Assembly (NCBI GenBank): GCA_030620005.1
Contig: JAUXAJ010000028.1
Span: 1 to 28,136 of the forward strand
DNA length: 28,136 nucleotides
Direction: 5' to 3'
From: Promethearchaeota archaeon
Lineage (GTDB): Archaea; Asgardarchaeota; Lokiarchaeia; Sigynarchaeales; SOKP01
The stretch's first letter is position 1, and each line of letters starts with the position of its first letter. The position numbers and the translations under genes are program-made. This document shows positions 7,267-14,616 of the stretch, piece after piece. The notes below the pieces were generated by a model. That model searched no databases. It saw nothing but the letters and a program-made list of their open reading frames with translations, and was not told the origin of the DNA.

Positions 7267-8944
7267 TATCTTGCTCCCCTATTTTTTTTATAAGCTCCTC
7301 TATTTCCTTTTTAATGTCCAAAAATTCGTAATCGTGAACAAATAACTCAAAAGATTTTGAAAAATTTGAAAATCGCGCTTTTCCGCGAACAACAAGGTCT
7401 TGTCCTAATAACTCCTCTGAACGCTCGTTTATGAACCTCTTGTAATCAAGAGTATCTTCGATTTTTTTTAACTTCCCTGCCTCGTGTCCTAACACCCTCT
7501 CTGCTTGATCCCCAATAAACACTACTCTTATTGTACCGCTTCCGTCGTCCATTATGACGCTGAGTATCGTTTTTAATTCAAAACCATTATCGCCCTCACA
7601 CTTGCAATTTTCTTCCTTTTTCATGCATTTTAAACACGCTTTATATATAGTGACCTTACCACTAAACCCCTTTACAACTAACCCTTTTACCTCGTAATAT
7701 CCGCTATCTACGATCTCGTCAATTTCACTAAACTTGTAATTACCAATAATATGTTTAACAATATTATCAAAATTTAAATCTTCTGTAACTTCTATTATAC
7801 TTTCGTTTAAAATAGAAACTTCGTTTACTCTAAGATAACCGTTAAATTTCACCAAAATATTTCTTAAAATTACTGAATTCCCTTTTTCTAATAAACTCTT
7901 GTACTTTTCTATCATTTCATTCCATAATACTACTCGTATTGTACCGCTATCATCGCTTACCGTGACAACATGATTTGTTTTCTTATTAGAATCGAGCGCT
8001 TTTCTATTAAACACGTTATTAACTATTCCCTTAAAACTTGAAATTTCTCCTTTTTTCAATTCGTTTATCTTTACAAATGAACTTATAAATAAATCTAAAG
8101 ACATTTTCACTTTTTTAACTTCAGTATTTAAAGTACTATTCAATTCAATAGAATTTTTATATTCGTTAAATCTTGACAATAAATTTGTAATCATTATAAT
8201 ATCATCTAATTTGAAAGCCCTAATCTTTTCAACAAAATCATCCCAAAAATTAATTATTATTGACTTCGTAGAATCTAACAACAAGATGGTTAAAATTTTT
8301 CCCTTCTCTCCAGTCTTTTTTCTAAATTCCTTCTCTTGAAATATCTGAACAATCTTTCCCTTAACTGAAACAGAATAATTCCTCTCGTTAATATCGCTTA
8401 TCAAAACAATTTCGTTCTTTATTTTCTTAATTTTCTTTGTATCATCTGAAATTATTTCTATTTTACCATCCATTGCTAAATGAATTTCAATTCCTCGATA
8501 TTTCCCGCTCTTCACATTACCATTACTCAACCTTAATAAAGTATTCACTTTAAAATTTTCATCGTTCAAAATTTTTACTTGATCGTTCCACAATACAACC
8601 CAAACACTCCCAGTATTATCTTGCATTAAAAAAGATCCCACGTGACCTTCTACTCCATTTGAAACAAAAGATCTAACATTATCTATTTGCTTTATCCTAC
8701 CTATTAAAGTCACGTCAACCATGCCAATTTCAATACCAGAAATATTTAATTCTTCTTGGTCTAAATCCTTTAAATCTTGTTGCTTTTCTCCCTTTATATT
8801 AACATTTAACTCTTTAGCAATAAGAAAAACTGCCCCTTCTTTTGAAAGTAAACCTTTAAATTCTTCTTCCCTCTCTTTAATCATCGCGTTAATTTCCTTT
8901 TTACCTAACCCCGTGGCTTCTATAATTTTATTAATGGCACTCAT
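7247..8944 (-). CDS. Single-stranded DNA-binding protein RPA, large subunit with zinc finger
   Basis: A 565-residue archaeal RPA. The N-terminal 50 residues are helical with the typical LLSKEGAVFLIAKELNV segment. Four OB folds follow at about 70-165, 180-275, 295-385 and 412-540, with the repeated signature DxSGTIRVVLWN (DNTGSVWVVLWN, DDSGTIRVVLWN, DDGSGTIRVVF). The last fold carries a zinc finger with C437, C440, C447 and C449. RPA coats and protects single-stranded DNA in replication and recombination. It heads a minus-strand operon continuing through the OB partner to the HerA/TraG-like ATPase and CoiA-like nuclease. This context suggests an element-encoded copy for transferred DNA rather than the housekeeping gene, but the host copy is not in view. 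ATG start, GAGG about 10 nt upstream. Confidence 0.9.
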   Translation of the reverse strand: MSAINKIIEATGLGKKEINAMIKEREEEFKGLLSKEGAVFLIAKELNVNIKGEKQQDLKDLDQEELNISGIEIGMVDVTLIGRIKQIDNVRSFVSNGVEGHVGSFLMQDNTGSVWVVLWNDQVKILNDENFKVNTLLRLSNGNVKSGKYRGIEIHLAMDGKIEIISDDTKKIKKIKNEIVLISDINERNYSVSVKGKIVQIFQEKEFRKKTGEKGKILTILLLDSTKSIIINFWDDFVEKIRAFKLDDIIMITNLLSRFNEYKNSIELNSTLNTEVKKVKMSLDLFISSFVKINELKKGEISSFKGIVNNVFNRKALDSNKKTNHVVTVSDDSGTIRVVLWNEMIEKYKSLLEKGNSVILRNILVKFNGYLRVNEVSILNESIIEVTEDLNFDNIVKHIIGNYKFSEIDEIVDSGYYEVKGLVVKGFSGKVTIYKACLKCMKKEENCKCEGDNGFELKTILSVIMDDGSGTIRVVFIGDQAERVLGHEAGKLKKIEDTLDYKRFINERSEELLGQDLVVRGKARFSNFSKSFELFVHDYEFLDIKKEIEELIKKIGEQDNGNETV

Positions 8945-9010
8945 GACTTATTCCTCATTTTATTTACATGCATTTTTTATTACAAAATTATTTAAATCAA
9001 ACCATTTTTT

Positions 9011-9039
9011 TGTGTAAAATATGCTTTCTATGTGTAAAA
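9011..9039. promoter_or_regulatory. Direct-repeat operator candidate in the RPA/AbrB divergent region
   Basis: TGTGTAAAA occurs at 9011-9019 and again at 9031-9039, exactly 20 bp apart, or two helical turns. On the minus strand the repeats lie just upstream of an AT-rich TATA-like box (ATTTAAAT region near 8985-8998) for the RPA operon. They are within the 243-bp region shared with the divergent AbrB-like gene, so this protein is a natural candidate to bind here. Inferred. Confidence 0.45.
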
Positions 9040-9187
9040 CATTGTAATGCATGACCTTTTTGGTAATAAAATCGAACTATTTGTTAGAAAATACTAATCT
9101 CTAACTTAGTCGAAAATTATCGATCTTAAAATATCTTTTTTTTAAAATATACCATGAAAGAGAATAATAAAATATTCGTGGTAAAAA

Positions 9188-9529
9188 TTGAAATTTAGCG
9201 TCCCGTTAAGAGAAATCGAAAGAAGGACTAAAAAAGGCGTCTCAAAATCGATTAGCTTCATCATTCCTCCGGCTAAAATTAAAGAACTTGAATTAATCCC
9301 CAAGGACGTGATATATATACACGCTTGTGGGATATTCGCCGAAAAAAATCAAACCGATCCCTCCCCTTTAGACCTGTCCTTCTACGCCGAAGTGTCGAAA
9401 GCGGGCGGATCTTCCTTGCAAATTACTATTAGAAAAAATTACGTGAATCGATACAACTTAAAAAACGAAAATGAACTCGTCATTGACCAAATGGTAGTCA
9501 CTAAAAAAGTTAAGCCGTTTCTACAATAA
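9188..9529 (+). CDS. AbrB-like protein with two internal repeats (first paralogue)
   Basis: A 113-residue protein starting at TTG (GGT about 6 nt upstream). It looks like two AbrB/SpoVT-type half-barrel repeats in one chain. The first is SKSISFIIPPAKIKELELIPKD followed by the strand VIYIHACGIFA. The second is SKAGGSSLQITIRKNYVNRY followed by LVIDQMVV. It is a paralogue of the protein at 16526 (shared GI-strand, VSK.GG.SSL.ITI core). Both are transcribed away from a recombination gene, here RPA. AbrB-fold proteins bind DNA as regulators or antitoxins; autoregulation of the divergent operon is the simplest role. The fold call is from pattern only. Confidence 0.68.
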   Translation: MKFSVPLREIERRTKKGVSKSISFIIPPAKIKELELIPKDVIYIHACGIFAEKNQTDPSPLDLSFYAEVSKAGGSSLQITIRKNYVNRYNLKNENELVIDQMVVTKKVKPFLQ

Positions 9530-9640
9530 AGACAAGCTTAAAATTATCTGTAAAGAAGGCGTGACTCCAAATACTATCAATAAGAACAAGTACAAACACT
9601 ATCAATAAGAACGTGTTTTTCACTATTCGTGACTTCTTTC
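9521..9640 (-). pseudogene. Decayed third copy of the island membrane-protein gene
   Basis: Reading the minus strand from about 9589 to 9521 gives FLLIVFGVTPSLQIILSL and a stop. This closely matches the C-terminus of the protein at 12303 (FLLIIFGVTPSLRIILYL). Upstream, SRIVKNTFLLIVF in another frame resembles SRIIDATFKTLVF of the protein at 5100. A 25-bp imperfect duplication (15-bp core repeated) shifts the frame between them. Only about 40 codons survive, with no start, and the stop overlaps the end of the convergent AbrB-like gene. It is a remnant rather than a working gene. Confidence 0.6.
9573..9612. repeat. 15-bp direct repeat, 25-bp period
   Basis: ACTATCAATAAGAAC at 9573-9587 is repeated at 9598-9612. 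The 25-bp period is not a multiple of three and breaks the frame of the membrane-protein remnant in which it lies, which explains the decay. Confidence 0.75.
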
Positions 9641-9687
9641 GTTGTTGTCATTAGCGTTTCTCTCTTTTTTTATTTCAATTTCAAAAC

Positions 9688-10566
9688 TCAAGGTTTTTTT
9701 AATTCTTTTTTTAAAATTTTACGCATCTTTTCGGTGAATTCCCTTTTTTCTTTGGATTCTACAAGAATTTTTTTTACGACAAAAAGTAAACTTTCCCGTA
9801 AAATTTCTGCGTCTATTAAACAATCCTCATCAGATTTCTTATGAATACCCCCACTGAGTTTCTTATGGATGGTCTTTAATGGGTTAAATTCTTCAGGATT
9901 TAATACGGGAGGTAATAAATCGTAGACTAATTCTATTTTTTTGGATGTGTTTTTAGTCTGCTTAACTTGTTTTAAAGCTTCTTCGTATATTTCTTTATCC
10001 CTTCCTTCCATTAATTCAGGAATTGAATCTAACAGGTAGTCGATTATTTCTTCAATTATCCGTCGGTAGTAGGCAAATGCACCAATTCCATAACTCTGGG
10101 ATTCGCAGATTTTACCATTTTTATAATATTTTTCGCATTTATTCAATATCTCTTTTAATTCCTTTTCAATAGATATATCCCATGGTGGATACTGTCCAAT
10201 TTTCTGTACATAACTCAGATTCTTATCGATCTTTAATAAAAAATATCTATTATAATCATTACAAGAAGCACAGTAATAGGCACATCTAACTATTATATCT
10301 TCATTATATCTTTTAGTGAATTCTTTAAAATTTATCTCACTATAATTTGTAGACATATCCTTCTGGAAAGGACTATAAAAACTATTTAAGGAATTAAATG
10401 TGCGAACACTTTTACATATTTTACAATACATGTTTATGTTTACAACCTTAATATCAGATAAATAATATGGTAATTCACCAATATTCATTTTTTTATATAA
10501 AGGATATTTCTCAAATAGTTCTTTAGTAAAGACTTTAATTTTTAGTTTTTTAAGACGCATTATCAC
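9688..10566 (-). CDS. DUF4145-like zinc-ribbon protein
   Basis: A 292-residue protein. CxxC pairs at C48/C51 and C99/C102 (plus C95) make a zinc ribbon. Then come VQKIGQYPPWD and a helical C-terminal region with YGIGAFAYYRRIIEEI, the pattern of DUF4145-type proteins (A..RR..E in a helical, HEPN-like domain). Such proteins occur in bacteria and archaea, often beside restriction or abortive-infection genes, and their function is not established. The lysine-rich tail ends next to the membrane-protein remnant. The neighbouring AbiJ-like gene supports a defence setting. It is a single gene with its own AT-rich upstream region. The start may be the second Met (MRLKK), two codons in. Confidence 0.6.
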   Translation of the reverse strand: MIMRLKKLKIKVFTKELFEKYPLYKKMNIGELPYYLSDIKVVNINMYCKICKSVRTFNSLNSFYSPFQKDMSTNYSEINFKEFTKRYNEDIIVRCAYYCASCNDYNRYFLLKIDKNLSYVQKIGQYPPWDISIEKELKEILNKCEKYYKNGKICESQSYGIGAFAYYRRIIEEIIDYLLDSIPELMEGRDKEIYEEALKQVKQTKNTSKKIELVYDLLPPVLNPEEFNPLKTIHKKLSGGIHKKSDEDCLIDAEILRESLLFVVKKILVESKEKREFTEKMRKILKKELKKP

Positions 10567-10940
10567 AAATTTTTTATTCCGTTTTTTTTTTATATCAATT
10601 TATTTATAGTATTTTTTTTATAAAAATCATTAACATTTTAATTATTAAAGGTGAATAAGTTAATTTTTCTATTTTTTTCTTTTGATCTCTTTTTAAAATG
10701 CCAAAACATTTAAGGTTATGAACGATTGTCCCTCTGAGCGTGTAACCTTGAAGTTAGAATTTCATTGAGGTTTTCTTGAGATGATAAATGAACTTGAAAA
10801 TAATAATGTAAGTCATATTTTACTCTATTGTAATTTTTAATAATTTTATTCAAAAATCTCATGCTAACCTATTTCAAATTTTATGGATGTGTTTTTTACT
10901 TTTAATTTTGACATATTCAAATTGCACCTATCATTTATAC
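10567..10940. other. 374-bp non-coding stretch
   Basis: Very AT-rich. It holds the upstream region of the DUF4145-like gene, and a short inverted pair AAGGTTA / TAACCTT (near 10711-10750) flanking a less AT-rich 25-nt segment. No convincing open frame, tRNA or C/D-box RNA was found. Confidence 0.5.
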
Positions 10941-11816
10941 CTAACTTTTTGTAGTCTCCAATCTCGAATATTTCTCTTTTAGATAATTAACAAATGCACT
11001 GCAAGAAACGAGCATGTATTTCGCGTCTTCAAATCGTAAATCTTCGTCCTTAACGTCCATTAAACCGTGCCTTATTCCACTTGCACCACTAGTGTAGCTA
11101 TAGAGATTTCCAAAAGCCTTTCTCAATTTAGCGTGCAAAGGAAAATATTCATTGATTTTTTTTAACGCATTCGTTAATGTGCTACTTTTTTTGCCTGTAA
11201 TGATATTACACATTGATTCTACTGCTGATATTGATTCCTTAATGGAATTTCTATAATCTGGGTTTTCTTTTTCTGATAAATGTATTAACGCTTGGTTTAA
11301 ATGCACTTCAACGGGTTTAAATTGATTTTCTTGAGTCATCGCCCTTTCAATCTCGTCAATCTCTAATTTTGAAGTAATTGGAGATATTATTTCGCCAACA
11401 AATCTATATCCTGAATTTTCTCTCTCAAAAACAATATTGCATTCTTTAATAAAATCAATCTTATATTGACTATGTTTATAAGAACTGTGCTTGTACAATA
11501 AGTTAGCAATAACCTCTAAAAAATTTAATATCTCATACCATCTAAAATTAGAGATATATTCATCTTTTAACGATTTTCGGGCAGTTAAATAAAAAAAATC
11601 ATCGAGAATTTGGTGTAAAAACTCTCCCCATACAACGATCTTAAATTGTTTGAAATATAAATTACTTGCTATATTTCGATGTACAATCGGAGGTTTAATT
11701 TTGTCTAAAAAATGGAGGCTTATTTTATTGTATAAGCCAATTTTTAACTCTTGGTCGATATTTTCCAACGAAAATGGTTTTTTCATGGTATAACCATATC
11801 TTTCTGAAAATTTCAT
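10941..11816 (-). CDS. AbiJ-like abortive-infection protein (NTD4 type with HEPN-like C-terminus)
   Basis: A 291-residue protein. The N-terminus (FSERYGYTMKKP...IDQELKIGLYN) matches the opening of AbiJ N-terminal-domain-4 proteins (F.ER.G.....+Q...+...LR..LWN). The C-terminal third has SIKESISAVESMCNIITG, then TNALKKI, and YTSGASGIRHGL with R249-H250. This is the helical HEPN-like region seen in this family, whose RxxxxH-type residues often make an RNase. Such proteins are implicated in phage-resistance abortive infection. It is a monocistronic minus-strand gene beside a DUF4145-like gene, inside an island that otherwise looks like a transfer element. Catalytic activity is inferred. Confidence 0.72.
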   Translation of the reverse strand: MKFSERYGYTMKKPFSLENIDQELKIGLYNKISLHFLDKIKPPIVHRNIASNLYFKQFKIVVWGEFLHQILDDFFYLTARKSLKDEYISNFRWYEILNFLEVIANLLYKHSSYKHSQYKIDFIKECNIVFERENSGYRFVGEIISPITSKLEIDEIERAMTQENQFKPVEVHLNQALIHLSEKENPDYRNSIKESISAVESMCNIITGKKSSTLTNALKKINEYFPLHAKLRKAFGNLYSYTSGASGIRHGLMDVKDEDLRFEDAKYMLVSCSAFVNYLKEKYSRLETTKS

Positions 11817-11917
11817 TTTTAATTGAATAAAAATTCTTTCGATACTAACCTAAGGTAATCCTAAGAATTAAATTCATCTATTAAACTTCTAATAATGTAG
11901 ACAGTACGCTTGTTTTT

Positions 11918-12271
11918 TTAACCAATATAATCAAGTTCTTCTTGTACTACTGCTATAACTACCATTTTTTTTTCAAAAAATAATAGATGTAATTTTACAA
12001 ATTCTTCATTGATATTATCAAGCTTTTTGGGATCTTTTGAAAAAGATGCTAAGTAATTTGTTCTTATATTCTCTTTAATAATTGGATGATAGATTGTTAT
12101 TGGCGGATCGTAATGAATGATTCTACCCTTGCATCCTTTTATGTCTAAACATTCCCTATTTGTACCTATAAATTTCATTATCATATCCATTGTATTCTCG
12201 GTATCTTCTTTCTTTTCTCTTTTTTCTTTCTTTTCTTTTAACTTTTCAATTTTTTTAAAGTTTACACCCAT
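11918..12271 (-). CDS. Small lysine-rich protein of unknown function
   Basis: 117 residues from the ATG at 12271, chosen because GAGG lies about 7 nt upstream; a TTG nine codons earlier is possible. Residues 4-25 are almost all Lys/Glu/Arg and may form a charged helix. The rest has a beta-rich look (GRIIHYDPPITIYHP, VVIAVVQEELDY). No family recognised. It begins 32 bp downstream of the membrane-protein gene at 12303 and is probably the last gene of the RadA-led operon. Confidence 0.6.
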   Translation of the reverse strand: MGVNFKKIEKLKEKKEKREKKEDTENTMDMIMKFIGTNRECLDIKGCKGRIIHYDPPITIYHPIIKENIRTNYLASFSKDPKKLDNINEEFVKLHLLFFEKKMVVIAVVQEELDYIG

Positions 12272-12302
12272 ATTTTTCCTCTTTAATTTTTTTTTCAATT
12301 TT

Positions 12303-12923
12303 TTAATTCTGTGGTAATAAGGGCAAATATAAGATGATCCTTAGTGATGGAGTGACTCCAAAAATGATCAATAAAAACACTCCTAAAAGGAAAAACGACA
12401 TTGGCTTATACTTCGTTCTCAAGATCGATTTATTAAACGCAATTAAATAAATACCAATGCTAAAAAAGATGATCCCCAAAAAAGAAAGCAATCCCGTGAA
12501 ACGAGCGAAAAATAATTCAAAAATCTTTAATTCGCTGTCCGTTAAATTAATCTCGTTAAAGAGATTTTCTTTATTGAAAAAGTTGAGGAAAAGCGGTGTC
12601 GGTAAGAAATCAAAACATATTAACAACAAATACGTTAAAAGTTTGAATAAAAAGCCAAATCCAATTAAAATATAAACTATCGTCCCTATTCTACCTTTCT
12701 TCTTGATATATTCTAAATTAACTCCGTGAATCATCTCGTCATTTTCCTTGCTCTTCGCACTCCACAATAGGTTCACTCCTAACCCCAAGTGTACCAAGAA
12801 CAAAATGAAATTCGCGAACTGAAAGATGAGAAAAGATACATCGTTAAAACTCTCTGCAAAACTGCTTAAGGTGTCCCATATTTGACTCATGACATCATCA
12901 AAAGGATTCATTTTAACTTTCAC
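12303..12923 (-). CDS. Polytopic membrane protein, paralogue of the one at 5100
   Basis: 206 residues with four to five membrane helices (near 29-52, 80-103, 143-163, 172-190). It aligns end to end with the 202-aa protein at 5100: shared IVYILIGFGFLF.../IVGLLYVSIGYGMFF, DFLP.x.F..FFN and a C-terminal TP.../LPL segment. Here the gene is not next to the HerA/TraG-like ATPase but ends the second operon, so the two copies may be subunits of one membrane complex. The reading starts at GTG 12923; an ATG four codons in is equally possible. The upstream gap holds the large inverted repeat at 12960-13031. Confidence 0.78.
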   Translation of the reverse strand: MKVKMNPFDDVMSQIWDTLSSFAESFNDVSFLIFQFANFILFLVHLGLGVNLLWSAKSKENDEMIHGVNLEYIKKKGRIGTIVYILIGFGFLFKLLTYLLLICFDFLPTPLFLNFFNKENLFNEINLTDSELKIFELFFARFTGLLSFLGIIFFSIGIYLIAFNKSILRTKYKPMSFFLLGVFLLIIFGVTPSLRIILYLPLLPQN

Positions 12924-12959
12924 GCTCTTTCTTTAAATATTCTTCGTTCAATAAATGAA

Positions 12960-13031
12960 GGGAGAACCGGAGGCGGTAAAAAGACCAAAATTTTCCCCGC
13001 AATTTTGAAAAGAAGATCCTCCCGTTCTCCC
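12960..13031. repeat. Large nested inverted repeat
   Basis: GGGAGAACCGGAGG (12960-12973) pairs with CCTCCCGTTCTCCC (13018-13031) with one mismatch in 14. Inside lies a second hairpin, CAAAATT ... AATTTTG, around a CCCCGC loop. The arms are far richer in GC than the surroundings. It lies between the RHH regulator gene and the membrane-protein gene in the same orientation. It could be a terminator or processing hairpin splitting the operon, a regulator site, or a recombination/transfer-origin element. Confidence 0.7.
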
Positions 13032-13066
13032 ATGATTATCCTGATGTTTTTTAACAATCCTCATTC

Positions 13067-13273
13067 TTATATTATTTTAACATCTGAATTTTTCTTTTTC
13101 GTGAAATTTGAATTAATTTTCTTTAACTGCTCTAATTGCTCAATTCTCCTTCGTGTAGCCTCGATTATGAATTCAGAATGCGACCTATACCCTAATTCAT
13201 TATCAATTTTTATTAGTGTTAATATCGTTTTTACCAAATCTTCTGGTACCCTTACCGTTCTATAAGTCACCAC
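13067..13273 (-). CDS. Ribbon-helix-helix DNA-binding protein
   Basis: 68 residues with the classic RHH/CopG layout: strand YRTVRVPEDLV (residues 4-14), then two helices including DNELGYRSHSEFIIEATRRR. A short basic tail follows. RHH proteins bind operators as dimers of dimers and are common on plasmids as copy-control, partition or antitoxin proteins. Its GTG start lies within the 3' end of the upstream 87-aa gene (14-bp overlap). The nested inverted repeat just downstream is a possible target. Confidence 0.82.
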   Translation of the reverse strand: MVTYRTVRVPEDLVKTILTLIKIDNELGYRSHSEFIIEATRRRIEQLEQLKKINSNFTKKKNSDVKII

Positions 13274-13523
13274 TAGTTTTATCGCCTCTGTCTTTTATTC
13301 TAAAAGGATTAAGTATCGTGGTGGCTCGAAAACTACCAACAGTGAGGATTCCTAACTTCCTAAAAATCCACTCGTAAAAAGAATGACTAAGTAAGGGATC
13401 GTACAATACCATCTGAATCCCCTTAATTAAGTCGTTATCGTTGTTTCTTTTCTCGTTTTCTTCTTTCTCTTCTATTTCTTGGTTGATTTTTTTTAACCTA
13501 ATATCCTTCATTTTTAACTCCAT
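13260..13523 (-). CDS. Small charged protein upstream of the RHH gene
   Basis: 87 residues from the ATG at 13523; a TTG five codons earlier is possible. The N-terminal half is a Lys/Glu-rich helix, and the C-terminal half is mixed (LIKGIQMVLYDPLLSHSFYE). No family recognised. The 3' end overlaps the RHH gene, and an antitoxin-toxin-like or partner relation is possible but unsupported. Confidence 0.55.
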   Translation of the reverse strand: MELKMKDIRLKKINQEIEEKEENEKRNNDNDLIKGIQMVLYDPLLSHSFYEWIFRKLGILTVGSFRATTILNPFRIKDRGDKTSGDL

Positions 13524-13602
13524 GTTATATTTTTCCAATATAAATATAAAAAATGCGTTTTTTTATCGGTAACTCCCTTTCTTTCACGCGATCACCCATT
13601 CT

Positions 13603-13761
13603 TTAATCTCCTCCCTTTCCGTTGCTGTCGTTTATAATATTTTCTGTTTTCCGTTCAAGCAACCTATAAATTTCGTAAATAACGTACAAAATAACTAACG
13701 AAATTACCCAATGAAGTTCTACATAATTGTAAATTTCAATCAAAATATCAAGCCAATTCAT
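13603..13761 (-). CDS. Small single-span membrane protein
   Basis: 52 residues from the ATG at 13761, with AGGAAGAAAG upstream. An upstream in-frame extension is only Lys/Glu filler overlapping the previous gene. One helix, about residues 14-35 (WVISLVILYVIYEIYRLL), is preceded by an amphipathic start and followed by a polar tail. Size and context suggest an accessory subunit of a membrane complex. No family recognised. Confidence 0.55.
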   Translation of the reverse strand: MNWLDILIEIYNYVELHWVISLVILYVIYEIYRLLERKTENIINDSNGKGGD

Positions 13762-13777
13762 TTTTCTTTCTTCCTGA

Positions 13778-14059
13778 TTATATCCATTTTTTTTTCTTTT
13801 TTCTTTTTTCTTTAATTTCTTCAATTTTTTTCTCTAAATGAGAAAAAAGGACACCATGATTTTTTCTAAATTTTATAACCTCTTTGTATACCGATATTTC
13901 GTCTTTAAATTTTTTATAATACTTTTTGTTTTTTTTACAAGGACATTCAAAAGTTATGAAAAATTTCTTGCCTTTTTTTATCATCCTTATTTTGTGTGGA
14001 AGATCTAATATAGTTTCGTTGTCTAATCTAAACAATGCGCTATATTGAATTTGATTCAT
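13778..14059 (-). CDS. Small basic protein with a CPC motif, unknown
   Basis: 93 residues. The first half is strand-rich (ALFRLDNETILDL, GKKFFITFECPCKKNKKYY). The second is a Lys/Glu-rich helix. The CPC pair could bind metal but has no obvious partner pair. It lies 17 bp upstream of the single-span membrane-protein gene. No family recognised. Confidence 0.5.
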   Translation of the reverse strand: MNQIQYSALFRLDNETILDLPHKIRMIKKGKKFFITFECPCKKNKKYYKKFKDEISVYKEVIKFRKNHGVLFSHLEKKIEEIKEKRKKKKKWI

Positions 14060-14082
14060 TTAAACCTTGTAAATTTTTTTTC

Positions 14083-14107
14083 CTTTCTTTCTTTCTTTCT
14101 TTCTTTC
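14083..14107. repeat. CTTT microsatellite
   Basis: Six CTTT units plus one base between two minus-strand genes. It reads GAAAG repeats on the coding strand, just upstream of the 93-aa gene, and could vary in length by slippage. Confidence 0.85.
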
Positions 14108-14113
14108 AAGTGG

Positions 14114-14602
14114 TCACCAATTCTTTTCGATCACGATCTTCTGTGCAATAATTTCTCTCGCAATTTGAACCAAAGCTTGTCTCCATTCTTTTTTTTGTTC
14201 TAATTCAGCCCATTGCTCTCCAGTTAACTTGTAATAATCTTCTCCGAGCGTTGCTTTCATTCTCTCAAAAATCTCTTCGTAAGCGCACCATTGCTCGACT
14301 ATTTCTGGACATTTAAAATACAGCCGACCATTAATCTTGATTGTATCCGTGAATTTCTCCGTTAATACCTCCGATAGTTCGGATTCAAGATTTTTTTTTT
14401 TAATCCTGTAACTTTTCACATTAAACGGTCTTATTATCATTATAAATATCTTACCACTCGTCAAACCTCTGATTTCTTTTTCACCAATCGTTACGCCATG
14501 CTCTTCTTTAAGTTCAAAAATAACTTCTTCTTCTTCTTCTCCCGTTTCTCTAGCAATTTTTTCCAACAATAATAACGCTTCCTTAAAGATATTCTCGCTC
14601 AC
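14114..14602 (-). CDS. Unknown 162-aa protein in the RadA operon
   Basis: The GTG at 14602 is chosen as start because GGAGG lies 7 nt before it; the upstream in-frame ATG (14620) would bury that site within the gene. The N-terminal 45 residues look like a small helical domain (ALLLLEKIARETGEEEEEV). The middle is strand-rich with a YFKCPEIVEQW segment, and the C-terminus is helical with KKEWRQALVQIAREIIA. No family recognised. It overlaps the preceding acidic gene by a few bases only if the ATG is used. Confidence 0.6.
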   Translation of the reverse strand: MSENIFKEALLLLEKIARETGEEEEEVIFELKEEHGVTIGEKEIRGLTSGKIFIMIIRPFNVKSYRIKKKNLESELSEVLTEKFTDTIKINGRLYFKCPEIVEQWCAYEEIFERMKATLGEDYYKLTGEQWAELEQKKEWRQALVQIAREIIAQKIVIEKNW

Positions 14603-14616
14603 ATCGTTCCCTCCTT

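Noticed and set aside
10700..10800. C/D-box guide RNA between the DUF4145-like and AbiJ-like genes
   Set aside because: ATGA and CTGA sequences occur, but spacing and a second box pair do not fit a C/D RNA.
12882..13265. Plus-strand 127-aa frame over the RHH gene and inverted repeat
   Set aside because: It covers the antisense of a clear RHH protein and the hairpin; no ribosome-binding site and no domain.
13600..14110. CRISPR array or regular repeat array from the repetitive-looking DNA
   Set aside because: The repetition is a CTTT microsatellite and Lys/Glu codon runs. No repeat-spacer pattern exists anywhere in the window.
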